Below, one piece after another: positions 1 through 11,965 of a DNA stretch of 64,000 nt. A program made the translations under genes and the position numbers. This DNA is from Isoetes taiwanensis (lineage: Eukaryota; Streptophyta; Lycopodiopsida; Isoetales; Isoetaceae), in contig JAJEKV010000136.1 in NCBI GenBank assembly GCA_021234155.1, positions 1,428,001 to 1,492,000 of the forward strand, given 5' to 3'. The notes under the pieces are model-generated. The model made no database searches and had not been told where the DNA came from. It saw nothing but the letters and a program-made list of their open reading frames with translations. Position 1 is the stretch's first letter, and each line of letters begins with the position of its first letter.

Positions 1-544
1 GAGATGCATTATACTATCGTGACAATTTGCCACTCCGACATGTCCTACGCCTATGCACTAGCTGCTGCAAATGATCTCGAATGCATTAAAGTGATGAGGC
101 AAGCAGTAATGATAGATGAAAACAAAGATAGTGAGTTTAGTACCGAAAGTAAAATCTCACATGTGCTAGTCCTTAAGATAGCCATTATGGATGATAAAGA
201 ATATGAAAGACTCAAGGGGAAACTAGAAGGTGAGAAGATTGCTTGGCAGTGCTATCGGCTAGATGAACCCCTAGTGAAGAATGTTTTTTTATATCGAATC
301 CAATGCTGAAGACAAAGGGAAAGGGACTGCTGATGAGGATGTGGACCTTATAGAGGACGAAGAGGAAGAGGAAGAAGAAAACTGGGTCGACCCTGTCCTT
401 AATTCACCAATCAAGTATGAGCTACTGACGGCGCATAAGGGGAGGCTGAATAAGTATGGGTTTTCTTTGGCCCTTTCGAGTTTTCTGATTGAAGCCTTCT
501 GCCCTTTAGAGTCAACGTGTTGGGAGTTTCATGTTGGAGGCTAT
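1..544 (+). pseudogene. E1 methyltransferase-like gene, fragment upstream of the E2 insertion
   Basis: Two frames cover this fragment. Residues from 4 contain a hydrophobic strand followed by His-Ser-Asp (TIVTICHSD). It resembles by eye the strand plus HSD that follows the catalytic motif in the E4 methyltransferase (VIIFHSD near 43370). A frame change near 285 leads to an acidic run (EDEEEEEEE) and then to SFLIEAFCPLESTCWEFHVG at the E2 junction, which aligns with the E4 segment ending LDAFSGSG (motif I). If that alignment is right, motif I is degenerate here. The fragment continues at 10741. That this is a methyltransferase relative is inferred from by-eye alignment to E4. Confidence 0.45.
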
Positions 545-576
545 AACCATCATTCAATTAAATTGGGATTATGTCT
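545..576 (+). repeat. Left terminal inverted repeat of E2
   Basis: This 32-bp repeat matches the reverse complement of 10704-10735 without mismatch and begins AACCATCATTCAATTAAATT. The same end occurs at 12729-12760 (E1 right end), at 47893 (E3 left end) and, with some mismatches, at the E3 right end. The base before it closes the GCTAT duplication. Confidence 0.93.
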
Positions 577-959
577 ATTCCAAAATCGCGCCGTATAAGC
601 TATTTATTGACCATTATATTGAATTAACCACACTTTTGCACTGAGTTCATTTTCGGGCTAGGAAGATGCATTTTATGTTGAAATGCAAGGGCATCCAAAT
701 ATTCGGTCCAAATGACCCATATTATGAAAGAATGTTGGCAATATAAAAAGTAGGAAATTGCTTATTAATTCATACAATCACCGACGACAACGAAATCTAA
801 ACATTGAAATTGTAGTGTTTTACGAATAAATAACAGCAAGCAAGTTGCTACAGAACAGAGATTTTCAAGGGTCAAATCGCGCGTGGCGCGATTTTATTCC
901 CATAAATAACGTATTATAGTGGAACATAAACTTTAAAAACTAATCCAATCATCGTCGGC

Positions 960-1240
960 CGGTGACTTGCGGTAGTCTTGAGATCCTTTCGATCATGAAC
1001 AAACCATGCTCGGATTCCATATAAGATGGATTACAACATCAAAGGGATCGGGATAGAAGCGGGCCGGGATTCATAGCAACGACATCAAGCCGATCCACGA
1101 AGTTCTATTTCTAGCTCAGCGGCACTGCAGAGGTCTGCGTGGTTCATCTGGCGGTAATAGAATGTGCCATAATAACAAGCGAGAAGGCGGAAGCCCGGCC
1201 CAGATGGTTTGCCAATTTCATGCATACGTATTTATAGACA
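960..1240 (-). pseudogene. Decayed copy of the small E1-tail ORF
   Basis: The reverse complement aligns with 12175-12462. It shares MNHADLC, ELEIEL, LDVVAMNP and VVIHLIWN, with single-base differences that shift the frame. It lies between the HAD-encoding part and the element end, as in E1. Function unknown; it could be a last exon of the long gene or a separate small gene. Confidence 0.5.
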
Positions 1241-2121
1241 CCTAAATTATTGGCGGTATATACATACAAATTATTGCAAGTATAGCAAACCATACACATA
1301 ATATAAAAAAGAACAATACGTTACCTAACCAATAATGCTGATATAAGAACACAATATATATTCGAAAGAGTTTGGTGTAAAGTATATTTCATATTCAAAA
1401 CTTTTTGGAAAGTGTATTTCCTGTATACATATATATATATATCAAAAAAGTTCCCTTTCTAGAACGATCTTCTCTAGGTCCCTGTCAATTTCCCCTGTCC
1501 GATTAAGTTGCGGGTATAGTGTTTGTATCTCTTGACCTTTTTCCTGTAGCTATTTAGTGCAAGATCTTTGACAAAACGAGCGGGAAGTCATCTTTGTCAA
1601 AATCTTCAGGATGATAGGATGGTGGATTTAGTGACTGTGACTGATTGAAGCAACACTTCAAGGCGTCATCATCAACTATAATGATGTCTTCCTTCTCCTG
1701 AACGCCCAAGTCATCCATCATGTCGCTCAAGCATTTCACAAATATTTTTTTTTGTGAGGGATCCTTTGGGTTATTGAATGACTTACATTTGCTCGATCCC
1801 AAACGGATGCTCAATCTCTATGTAACTTCGGGAACTACTCTCAAAACTTCCTGTATATTTCTATTCTCCATCGGCGACCAAATTGCTGCGAAAAAAAAAG
1901 AAAGCTTGGTCTAACATCTCCTTCAGATCTGACGCGGATATACCCATTTTTTATATGTCTCAAATGGTTTTACGTGCATACCATGATAAAGGAAATTGTG
2001 CTTTAGGTAACGTTTTCGCGAGCACTCCATTCAAATCGAACACCCAGAATTTTGGAGGAAACCTGGATTAGGTCTCTGTAATAATAAAGCACACACTTGT
2101 GAGACAAGGAAAAGAAAATTG

Positions 2122-2217
2122 AAATCGCTTGGCGCGATTTTCAATTGTTGGAATAATTGAAATCGGCGCTGGCGCGATTTTCAATTGTTTGAAGAATTGA
2201 AATCGCGCCGGCGATTT
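2122..2217. repeat. Three GC-rich palindromes in a presumed intron of E2
   Basis: Copies at 2122-2140, 2160-2180 and 2200-2217 of a palindrome close to AATCGCGCCTGGCGCGATT, each flanked by tttcaatt-type sequence. They sit just before the HAD-encoding exon, where the E1 copy has a 91-bp GT-AG intron with one such palindrome (11271-11287). Spacing is about 38 bp. Similar copies occur at 874-894, 12505-12525 and 48335-48355. Confidence 0.8.
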
Positions 2218-3029
2218 TTCATTTCTGTTTGAATAACATACCTTTACGGTTCTGTTCAACATCCGCAATGATGAGCTTACTCTACGTCTTGATGCGCGGA
2301 AGTGTCGACCACATCACTTAGTGTTTGAACTATGGTTGATACTTCATTACTCTTTATGCTAACCCGACTCGAGCTTTCGAATCCATTTGTATCATCTAGG
2401 ATTTTGTCTTCTTCGTTTGCGTTACCTACATCCACTTACGCCGGATTTTCCAATGTGATTGGAATGATAGGCACGCTCTCGGCCGCATAGTTAAAATTTG
2501 TTTGCTTGTCGATATTCTTCTTTATGCCCTCTAGATGCTTTCTCATTTCTTCCCGCTCTGCGGCCCGGATCTGCGGGTAAGCCGGACTTAGAGCTGGAAG
2601 CTTTATTTTTGCACTACCTAAGCGGACCCCTAGGTGCCACCTCTAGCACTTTCTCGAAAAAAATATCGAGGAAGTCCTTGGCTTGACCATCAGAGACCAC
2701 ACTTTGGCATTTCCTAGCTAGCTTCAGAGCTTCCCGCCCGACATAACCTCCAACATGATCTAGTTTGCTCCTCTGTGCGAGCTTGTGCATCCCCTTTTTT
2801 CTTCTTTGATCTAGTGCCCTTGTTCTTGTCCTGTATTATGGTTTGGCACAGTGTCCTTTCTAGTAATTTGAATTCGGCACTCTTAGATTGCCCTTGTCTA
2901 GTCGGCATTGGTTTTCCATATTCGATCCATTGGTTCTGGCGTGCGCAAGCTGCTCCCACATACGGACTTGCAAAATATGGGCGTTAGATAAAAAAATAAA
3001 CAGTCGTGAAAGTAACAATATAAACGCCA

Positions 3030-3275
3030 AAGCGCCCGGCGGCGTTTTAATTAATCGTATTTACAAAAGCGGCGCTGGCGATTTCTTCATGATGAAGAAT
3101 TCGCGCCAGGCGCGTTTCTTGTAAATCCGTCACACAAATAACAACATAAAAGCAGCGCCCGGTAGCGTTTTGCTAATCACGTATTTAGAAAATCGCGACC
3201 ATATGAAGAAATCGGCGCCCGGTAGCGTTTTCTTGTAAATACGTGATTAAAACGCTACCGGCGCTGGCCTTGAAC
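3030..3275. repeat. Cluster of variant GC-rich palindromes in E2
   Basis: At least five related half- or full palindromes occur here, such as agcgcccggcggcgtttt (about 3030), ttcgcgccaggcgcgttt (about 3099) and gcgcccggtagcg (about 3153 and 3216), with an inverted aaaacgctaccggcgc at 3248. They differ from the element-end type but keep the GCGCC-GGCGC core. The cluster lies between the ParB-like segment and the HVGGY segment, in sequence that is presumably intronic. Confidence 0.6.
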
Positions 3276-4499
3276 GCTATATGTGTGGAACATAAAATAC
3301 CTTTTGTATAGGAATGTCTTTCCCATGTCATTCGATGGCCAGCTGATTTTGGCTAATTCTGGCTGGCTGTTGTGGAGCCACCGAGGAATCGGCAATTTAC
3401 GGTTGAATCTGATCTATAGAATAACCCGATTTCCGGTTTTTGTGCTTGATGATCAAAACCTTCGCCTCCTCAATCTTTGGCCATCTATTATCATGAAGTG
3501 AATATCGAGGTTGCCGGTTAAATCTTCAAGTTTATTCCATATCAACACCTTCTTCGTCTTCATATCAAAAGGCACCACATCTGCCCGCATTGGCACCGTC
3601 ACGGGTTTTCTATCATCTTTGTTGACTATTTCCATTCGCGTCTTTGCTTGTCAAATCTTCTGGCCGACAAACATAGCCTTCGTGGACCTGAAAAGCCCAT
3701 CGACATGGATAGGATCGCGAAGCTAAGGCCCGATGGATACTTGTCGGCATATTTCTTGAGTTTGCTCATGGCCTCTAAGCTGCCTCGCCTTGTCATCATC
3801 ACTAGTCATATCCGTAATGCCTAGAGCGTCACGGTGTTTCCCTGGCTCTAGAACTTGCATCTTCCTTCTCTTTTAAAGCTTGTAGGTGCGGACTAGGCGA
3901 CGGCCTTGTCTTGATTGCTCTTCTCCACGGTGAGAGACCTTCACATATTTTTATTGGTGTCAATAGATCACCACGACCCACCAAATTTGAAGAGGTTATC
4001 TGCGGCCTCATCCGTTCTTAGGGCGGATCTCTTTAAAGGAACTAGCAATCTGCGATAATTTAACTTCTTCAATACTTTTTATTTTTTCGACCCGCTTCAA
4101 GTAATGCAGACGGTAAAGAATCGTCCCCGTTCTTCGCATGTGATCAGAATACCTTGTTTCTTCATTTGATCTGTTTCCTTAACTCTAGACATGAAAATCA
4201 GATCTGTCTTTCCGCTAGTCTTGAAGATCTCCACATACCATTCAGAGCCCTCTGGTAGATCTTCTTCTGGACATGGAGGCTCTACCTGAGCCTTCATTAT
4301 TTCGGTCGTATCGTCAATGGTCTAGCGTGTGCCAAATCTGCAATGATACATCTTCATCCGTTCTTGGTTTTTTCGTGCGGATGTCCGGACCTGCCGCGAG
4401 GCTTTGCTTTACGCTTGTTCAGACCTCCAGGCTTGGGATTTGTGCTTTGGGCTGTCGCCCACCTCTACCAGCGCCTCGGCCATGCCGAATCCTCTAGAC

Positions 4500-5770
4500 G
4501 CCATAGAACCGCAAAGTCGCGGATAGTATGAGGCCCGGGGTTTTGGTTTAAACTTATATGTATGCGTTCATAATCTAGGCCGTCAGATTTACAACCGTAA
4601 ATTCAAATTCGCGTCCTTTTAAATTTATACCGCCTTAATTAACCGTCCGTCCCGCTCATTTACAAATTTAAATTGTGTTTTTCTTTTTAGTGCAATTTCA
4701 AGATAACAATTAATTATTAATTTCAAGAAACGCATATGTGGCAATCTACTACCACCTAATCGGCCACCTACTATCAGAGCGCCCAAGATCATTCCTAGTA
4801 TCAGAGCGCCCAAGAACAATCGACTATCAGAGCGCCCAAGATCCGTTCGATCCCATTCGATCGATCGAGCCGCCTTCAATCCATTCGATCGAGCCGCCTT
4901 CAATTCCCATTCGATGTCTCCACTGAACTATGGTGAATTCAATGCATTCTCTTGTTCTCAATTTTTCGTCCTCTATTTTTTACAATGCATTCGGTTCTTT
5001 ATCGATTAATGGGAGAAGAATGCTATCTTTTAACAAAGAACTTGAAGCGTAGAGTAGGATTGTGTAAAATCGAAGATTTGAATCCAAGTTCTATGTGTCA
5101 TGGTGTTCCTCTTGGAAACAGTTTACGTAAGATTTCTATTCTAAACGCAATTATGAAGATGAGGCTCTTCCAAGAAGACATCCGGTGGCGATCTGATTGG
5201 TGAAAGCGTGGGCACATTTGTAGCATGGCCAAAAGAACGTCGAAAAAAGGTATGTATATTTGGATATTCAAAAAAAAAAAAGAATATATCATATCATCTC
5301 TGCGTGATGTTGTGAACTTTGAATTACGTGATGGTCTTTAGCCAGTCTTATCAACCCCATGAAACTACACATTAATAAAAATATGTAGTTTCTTGGGGTT
5401 GGTCCTCTTGGGCTGGAGGGCATCCGCGAGGATTCAATGTTTTCGACATTGCATATAAAAAAAAATAAACTAATGACGAGAAAAGTATAGTGCAAAATTG
5501 CGCCGGTAGCGAGTTTGTATTCATATTCAAAAAAAGATCCCTACATTTCTTCTTACGCAAAAATCGCCCGGTAGCGAATTCTTTCTATCTCTACAATATG
5601 TCGACAGGCCCACTTCATCTGCCCCAATCCCATAAAGAAGTCCCACCTGAACCACCACGATATGACAGGGATCCTCATCTTTCCCGAGGATGTCGAGTCT
5701 CAAAACCGAGTGTTGTATCGATCCCGATACTATAAATCAAATCCTTGTACTTATTTGTTGGCATGAGCCT
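4500..5770. other. E2 region without a recognisable gene
   Basis: Mostly AT-rich. It has a triple repeat of atcagagcgcccaaga (4776-4845), a repeat of the type cgatcgagccgccttcaat (4857-4905) and GC-type palindrome relatives at about 5497-5515 and 5562-5578. A plus-strand ORF at 4952-5203 has no family features I know. I see no promoter motif worth naming. Confidence 0.5.
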
Positions 5771-6040
5771 TACTAAGAGCATGAGGAGTCCGATATGTCC
5801 ATAGATGCGATGGAAGTGTACCCATGGCCCCCGATCTGGTACGTGCCTAATGGATTCTCCAACTCTCTTTGAACGTTTTGAACAGCACACTCAAGTAATA
5901 TCTTGTCACGGGGTCCGAGTTGATGGTCGTCCGAGGGAACTAAACCGCCCGGTGTATTTGAACCAGGCCAGTGTCCATGCATAAGGAAAAATCCATGGCA
6001 CTAGAACGCGAGAAAAGTAATTAGCACAGATCTATTTCAC

Positions 6041-6167
6041 ACGCGCCTGGCGCGATTTGTATAGAGCCGTATGAAATTGAAATGCCAAACTAAAAACGCG
6101 CCTGGCGCGATTTGATTAACCTAGTGGAAAACGTAACCCAAAAATAGAAATGCGCCAAGCGCGATTT
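6041..6167. repeat. Three GC-rich palindromes upstream of the divergent E2 genes
   Basis: Copies at 6041-6058, 6097-6113 and 6151-6167 with the core GCGCC(T/A)GGCGCGATTT, spaced about 54 bp. They lie just upstream of the presumed 5' end of the minus-strand gene. This parallels the TATAAATTTATA palindromes in the E4 divergent promoter region. Confidence 0.75.
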
Positions 6168-6197
6168 CTCCCATTCCAACATATTATTCTAACAAAA

Positions 6198-6520
6198 TGC
6201 ATAATGCAGAATGCAGAATGCAGAATGCAGAATGCAGAATGCAGAATTCAAAATATAAAGCCAGTTAGAGCAGATATATAATAATAATACTCCTTGTTTA
6301 GTTCAATATTTAGTTCATTGTTTTAGTTCATTATTTAGAACAGATAGAGGAAGAGCTAGTGAAGATCTATGATCTATGATCTATGATCTAGATCATAGAG
6401 CAAGATCATAGATCAGATATGAAATAGAACAGATAGAGGAAGAGCTAGTGAAATAGAATAACTTCATTATTTTAGATCATTAATTAGAACAGATAGAGGA
6501 AGAGCTAGTGAAATAGAATA
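6198..6520. repeat. Tandem repeats in the E2 spacer
   Basis: An (AATGCAG)n run spans about 6203-6247. A gatctat run with its own inverted copy is at 6365-6415. Three copies of agaacagatagaggaagagctagtgaa lie at about 6338-6364, 6428-6454 and 6487-6513. No coding potential. Confidence 0.8.
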
Positions 6521-7194
6521 AGAGCAGAGGAATCGGCAAGATCACAGATAATTCAAGGTAGGGCACTTTAGGACTGATGCATGTAAAAGTAAATAACATG
6601 CTTTATGGAAAATAACTACTTTATGTAAATAACAGTAAATACTAACCCGAGAAACCTTAAGAAGTGATTCGAGAAGCCTTAAGAAGCCGAGAAAAAGCAA
6701 TAGCAGCTAATTTGGAGAAAAAGCAATAGCAGCCGAGAAGCTTTAACACAAAAAACCAAAGTTATTCAAAGTCAGAGAGATTGTAGAGAGCCGAAAAGCC
6801 AAAAAAACCAGAAAACCTTGTATAGAGCCTACAAACCTTGTATAGAACCTTGTATTGAGCCGAAAAAGCATATAGAAGCCGAAAAGCATATAGAAGCCGA
6901 GTTTAAAGCAGAAAAGCCGAGTTTATAGAAGCCGAAAAGTCGAGAAGCAATTAGAAGAGAAGCAGAGAAGCAGACGAGATTGAAGCAAACGAGATTGAAG
7001 TCGAGAAAAGCGCCAGAAAAGCCGATTGCATGCAGAGATGCTCGAAAGCGCCAGAAAAGCCGATTGCGCCAGAAGAGAAGATCGAAAGAGAGACCGAAAA
7101 GTTGGAAAGGGATTGTAAACTGGAAATAATAACTGCTTTAAAAATTAGCACCACCATAATAATCACAAAATTTATTACAAGGGTTATAAGTTAT
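6521..7194. other. Low-complexity E2 spacer, no gene recognised
   Basis: Purine-rich sequence with degenerate repeats of agccgaaaagc and agaagccga. A plus-strand ORF at 7030-7302 is rich in Lys and Glu and runs into the tandem repeat at 7195; I do not consider it a gene. It could be 5' untranslated sequence of the DUF7869 gene. Confidence 0.4.
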
Positions 7195-7275
7195 AAGATT
7201 TATAAGGTTAATAGTTTTAAGGTTAATAGATTTAAGGTTAATAGTTTTAAGGTTAATAGTTTTAAGGTTTATAAG
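7195..7275 (+). repeat. Tandem repeat of ttttaaggttaatag
   Basis: About five imperfect 15-bp copies, followed by looser aaggttataag sequence to about 7460. Low complexity, no function inferred. Confidence 0.8.
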
Positions 7276-7563
7276 TTAAGGTTAATATTTTTAAGTTCAT
7301 AAATAAGGTTATAAGTTTAAAAGTTTATGAATTTGAATTTAGAAGTTGTTTCTAAGGTTACAACATTTAAGGTTATTATAAGTTAATATATTATAGGTTC
7401 ACTTATTATTATTATAGATTAAGTTATTATAGGTTATTAAGGTTATTATTAAAGTTAACTTTCATTTAAGAACATGTTAGGAAGATGTTATTTGGATATG
7501 CTAACTTACTATAGGTTTTTATGCATTTTAGGTCAATGGCATGCAAAATGCTAAATCCCCAAG

Positions 7564-10485
7564 GGCCCAACTAATGAAGATGACAAAGATGATGGGAAAA
7601 GAAAGGAAAAAGACCAGAAAATGAAAAGGATGAAGATGACAAAGATGATGGCAAAGGAAAGGAAAAGACCTCAAATGAAAAGGATGATGCCAAAGGAAAG
7701 GAAATTGTACTTTATACTCGGGTCGATTGGAAAAACAAGAAGGTCAAGATCCTGCATGCATGCAACAGAGAGGCAGTAGGAGAAGGGATTATTGTTCTAG
7801 CAGATCCTATCAATGCAGTGAATGATGAAAGATTAGGGGAGGACAGGTTAGGTGTGGCAATCTCAAAATTATATGACAATTGGAAGGAAAAGGGTTCAGG
7901 CAAACAAGAATGCCTAGCTTGTGTGAAGCAACTAGAGGTTCCAACTATTGTTGCATGGCCTAGGGACAGTATTCAACTGGAGGGGAACTACACGTTTCCT
8001 ATAGATGTAGAACCATTGTCAACAATGTTCACCGCAGGTGTAGCAAGAGGCCACTTCCAACTTTCAAACATTATCCCACCAAAAGATGCAAGTCGATTAT
8101 GATTGTTCTCCACGAAGCTATGATGAAGGTTAGAGGAGGTGAATGTTGTTGGGCTTCTTGTGTTAGAATGTTCACAATAGAGGAGTTGGTGGGAGCAAGA
8201 GCTACATATCAGGAACATAAGTGTGATAGCAGGAGGAATTTCATGTACACCATATTTGGCTATGCAATTCAGGATGAAAGATCAAAGAAGAAAAGATTCC
8301 CATTGAATGGAAAGTGGATATGTTCAAAAGCATGGATGGCTATACATGGAATTCCAACCTCTTCTTGGCACAACGGCAAAAGAGACATGAAAATGGTAGT
8401 AAAATTGCATTGCATGGGAACACCGGCACGGTAAGGCCTACCTCAAGAACTATAGCCGCAAAGGAAATATTTGAAAGATATGTGGATTTCAATGCAGAAA
8501 AACATGCCACATAAGAGTAAGAAGGATGAACGGGGTAGAGTTATTGTTGAAAAGAGATTGCCATCCCATTGTACCCGGAAAGAGCATATTAGAGGAAATA
8601 AATGCATTGCTTCGAAACTTGGAGTGGCCTCTATATCCCAGCCAGGTTTTAGTAGGCTATGGAATAAGCATTTCAAGCATGTGATGTGACCATAGCAACT
8701 TCAAACAACTTTGCCAAGTGCAATTTATGTGCTAAGCTGAAGGAGACACTAGATAAGACCAGGCAACCAAGTCTAAGGGCAAAGATAAGGGAACATATGA
8801 AGGACCATATGACGGATCAACTATCATGTAGATCAACTTATTGGATGTGGAGGACCTTATCTCGCAATGGAACCTAATAACTATCTATGTATTATACATG
8901 ATAAAATGGACCAACAGAAGACTTGTCTTCCACAATTCAAGTACATTCCTAAGTCATGTGGAAGATCATACCCTTTGCAGATTTCAATGATCGGGGCAAT
9001 ATTGCATGGGCGCCTCCTCGGACCTATTATGGCCATTTCAGGTTTAGAGTTGTGGAGTGATGGTCCGATTTTCACATTGGGAGTATCATGAGGTGTTTAA
9101 GAAACTATGAGAAGGGTTACAATGGTCACCTACTGTGATCCTACAGACTAGCCGGGCACTACATAGTGCATTGTTGGATGGAACCCCTAATAGTATTGAA
9201 AAGTTTAGCAAGGCAAGATTTAGGAGGAATGGACCTAATGAACATGTTGGAGCTTCAACATCTCGCTAAACCTCGAGATCTGCCCCGAAAGCTCCTCTTG
9301 CAACTAGATAATTGTCTTTGGTCAAAATAAGAATAGGTGGATGTTTTCTTTCCTATCCTACTTAACAGGCTGTGGGTATTTTTGAAAAGAGTCAATTTGG
9401 GGTTCCTAATGCCCGGACATACTCATGAGGATGTGGATGCATTGTTTGGAAAATATAGTCATGTATTGAGGCAATGAGGCAGTTACCAACTTTCCCAAGC
9501 TATTGGAAATATTTCATGGATGTACAAATCCATCTCCTATAGGATCTATCATAGAAGAAGTGCCCGATTGGAAGAGTTTTGTGGATGGTTATGCTCTCGA
9601 CATGGAAGGTCATTCTAGACCTCTTCAATTCACTTTTTGGGTGAGAGAGAGGGATTCCAATCATGCAATGGAAAATGAGACCTTCAGAGGAGAAGTGGAG
9701 AGGTGGGGCAGAAATTTGGCGCAGGGATGCAAATGGCAAGCCTATGATACCTCCCCGGTCAACCAAAAGCTCTAAAACCAATCAAGAAGTCAAGCAATTG
9801 GGCTTGACTAAGGATGGCATCAATGACTACATCAAGCATTGGCAAACTAATTCGGATGAGACTAATCGTGCATTGATAGATTATTGGAAGAAGGTGATCA
9901 ACTTGTTGGATGAGGTAGACACATCCTCGGAAACAAATTTGGGAAGGGTGGTTCCCTAAAAAGTAAGTGGAAAACATTAGCCGGTGTCTTGGCGAAGATG
10001 ATGGTACCATTAGTAGCATTGTGAAAGGCATATGCTCCTCCTCAATCGATAAACACTATGTTGGTCCTAAGAAGGATAGGCCAAAATATCTAGGCATGGA
10101 TTGTTATGAACCTTCTCATGGCGTGGAGTGCCACCAATTTGTAGTAGTAAAACCAGCAGATCTAGAGACCTATCCAAAGTGGTTGGGATGGACTATCTCG
10201 GATATTTGCAAAGAAGAAGGTGATGTTAACTTCAATAAGGTGCTTGCGGGAATGGTGGTGTCCAAAGACATCGGTTGAGTAATGTCACCGATAAAGAAAG
10301 ATATTGATTGTTGGACAAAGAGGTGGAGGAGAAATCCTAGTGATCCTGATCTTTGGCTAGACATTGAAACCGTATTGTACTCATGGACTCCAAAAACTAT
10401 TCCTAGTAAAACAGCGAGAGTTACAATACCTCAGGATGTAAGGAATAAGGTTCTCATATCCTTGGGGATGTTGGTGGAAAAATGA
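7564..10485 (+). pseudogene. E2 DUF7869-type probable transposase, frameshifted
   Basis: The coding stretch begins in a Lys/Asp/Glu-rich region (7564-7710). The N-terminal part follows (VLYTRVDWKNKKVKILHA ...), then a Cys-containing segment (ECCWASC, about 8145) and a WICSKAWMAIHGIP block (about 8317). A segment ending GFSRLWNKHFKHV is at 8647-8685. The hallmark region comes next: HDKMDQQKTCLPQF at about 8895-8936, QLDN at about 9301-9312 and GHTHEDVD at 9415-9438. The C-terminal part runs to a stop near 10485. These three motifs align with VIDGMDQKKTTLPHF, QLDN and GHTHDQID of the E4 copy. The family is the one annotated as DUF7869; a DDE-like catalytic role is inference. Frame changes or stops occur near 8100, 8440, 8690, 8877, 9320 and 9960, so this copy is dead. 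Confidence 0.75.
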
Positions 10486-10703
10486 TAAACAGTTACTATG
10501 TATCAATCACTTTTAATAAAAGTTGTGTACTACTTGAGTTTCATGATATATGATTTTGTAATTTGAAGTTAAGGTGTGAATTTATATTCCCGTGTGTGAT
10601 TATATGTTAACGTCTATTCTAGTCTAAGGGCAACAAAGTTACTAAAAAAGTGAATTTAACAAAGTTACTAAAAAAGTGCAATATAAAATTTATCCCAAAA
10701 TTA

Positions 10704-10735
10704 AGACATAATCCCAATTTAATTGAATGATGGTT
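10704..10735 (-). repeat. Right terminal inverted repeat of E2
   Basis: Perfect 32-bp inverted copy of 545-576. It is followed directly by GCTAT (10736-10740), the second copy of the target duplication, after which the interrupted E1 gene resumes in frame. Confidence 0.93.
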
Positions 10736-11965
10736 GCTATGTCGGGCGGGAAGCTCTGAAGCTAGCTAGAAAATGCCAAAGTGTGGTCTCTGATGGTCAA
10801 GCCAAGGACTTCCTTGATATTTTTTTCGAGAAAGTGCTAGAGGTGGCACCTAGGGGTCCGATAGGTAGTGCAAAAAATAAAGCTTCCACCTCTAAGTTCG
10901 AATTACCTCCAGATCTGGCTGCAGAGCGGGAACAAATGAGAAAGCAGATGGAGCACATAAAGATGAATCTCGACAACCAGCCGGTTAACTATGCGGCCGA
11001 GACCGTGCCTATACTTCCAATCACATTTGAAATTCCGACTAAAGGGGATGTAGAGAACGCAAACCAAGAAGACAAAATCCAAGATGATACAGTGGATTCG
11101 GAAAGCTCTAGTCAGGTTAGCATAAAGAGTAATGAAGTATCAACCATAGTTCAAACACTAAGTGATGTGGTTGACACTTCTGGCAGACCGAAGACAACCG
11201 AGAGTAAGCTCATCATTGCGGAGGTTGAACAGGAACCAGAAAGGTATGTTCTTCAAACACAAATGAAAATTGCGCCAGGCGCGATTTCAATTTTCTTTTT
11301 CCTTGTCTCACAAGTGTGTGCTTTCTTATTACAGACCTAAACCAGTTTCCTCCAAAATTCTGGTGTTCGATTTGAATGGAGTGCTCTGCAAAACGTTAAC
11401 TAAAGCACAATTCGACCTATCATGGTATGCACGTAAACCATTTGAGACACGCATTTAAATGGGTATATCCGACCATATCGGAAGGAGATGTTAGACCAAG
11501 CTTTCACTTTATTTCATTGTGCAATTTGGTCGTCGATGGAGAATAGAAATATCTGAGGAAGTTTTGAGAGTAGTTCCTGAATTACATAGAGATTGGGCAT
11601 CCGTTTGGGATCGAGCAAATGTAAGTCATTTAAAACCCCGAAGGATCCGGCTGTAAAAATATATTTGTGAAGTGCTTGAGCGACATGATGGATGACTTGG
11701 GCGCTCGAGGAGAAGACATCATTATAGTTGATGATGACGCTTTGAAGTGTTGCTTCAATCAGTCCACGATCACTAAATCCACCATCCTATCATCCCCGAT
11801 ATGGTTACCACGGATGATTTTACGCTAAGCTTCATTGGTGTCATGCAAGAAATAGCTTCAGAAAAAACGGTCGAAGATATACAAACACTATACCCGCAAC
11901 TTGATCGGACAGGGGAAATTGACAGGGACCTTGAGAAAATCGTTCTAGAAAGGGAACTCTTTTGA
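10736..11965 (+). pseudogene. E1 methyltransferase-like / FCP1-like gene, 3' part
   Basis: Resumes directly after E2 with YVGREALKLARKCQSVV, then a charged linker rich in Glu, Asp and Ser up to EVEQEPE. A clear 91-bp GT-AG intron (11244-11334) contains one GC palindrome. Splicing it gives EPERPKPVSSKILVFDLNGV, the first motif of an FCP1/NIF-type HAD phosphatase. Its usual second Asp is Asn here; I recall DLNG also in plant NIF-like proteins, but this would be expected to weaken phosphatase chemistry. EDIIIVDDDALKCCFNQS (about 11708-11762) is the later acidic HAD motif. The stop is at 11963-11965 after LERELF. Internal stops near 11457 and 11494 and frame changes near 11640-11800 mark it as a pseudogene. 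Confidence 0.65.

Larger units (their letters stand above)
1442..5982 (-). pseudogene. E2 ParB-like / methyltransferase-like / FCP1-like gene, broken
   Basis: Read from high to low coordinates. An upstream ORF of unknown nature lies at 5982-5773. A domain at 4297-4097 (SEWYVEIFK ... GILITCEERGRFFTV) resembles by eye the E4 segment TWYVHRG ... EILMKCMHDKGEVFYV. A ParB-like stretch at about 3710-3420 contains HFMIIDGQ and then, after a frame break, EEAKVLIIKHKNRKSGYSID, which parallels the E4 ParB-like EEAKVIAVSHN segment. HVGGYVGREALKLARK follows near 2755-2710. An FCP1/NIF-type HAD domain comes last: motif WVFDLNGVL near 2050 and DIIIVDDDALKCCFN at 1690-1640. The stop is at 1442-1444. The distance from the ParB-like part to HVGGY (about 0.75 kb, against 2.2 kb in E4) indicates loss of the catalytic methyltransferase part. 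Several frameshifts are present. Confidence 0.55.
545..10735 (+). mobile_element. E2: full-length 10.2-kb DUF7869/methyltransferase-like transposon
   Basis: The ends are 32-bp perfect inverted repeats (545-576 and 10704-10735, starting AACCATCATTCAATTAAATT). They are flanked by the 5-bp direct repeat GCTAT (540-544 and 10736-10740). The paralogous uninterrupted site is visible inside E2 itself: on the minus strand around 2745 the sequence reads catgttggaggttatgtcgg without an insertion. E2 contains a minus-strand ParB/methyltransferase-like/FCP1-like gene (about 5982 to 1442) and a plus-strand DUF7869 gene (about 7564-10485). GC-rich palindromes and tandem repeats lie between and within them. 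Both genes are frameshifted, so E2 is an inactive autonomous-type copy. Confidence 0.9.

Noticed and set aside
4952-5203. Plus-strand ORF starting MFSIFRPLFFTMHSVLYRLM inside E2
   Set aside because: No family motif, no counterpart in E1 or E4, and surrounded by repeats.
7030-7302. Lys/Glu-rich ORF before the E2 DUF7869 gene
   Set aside because: Low-complexity and runs into a 15-bp tandem repeat; coding use cannot be supported.
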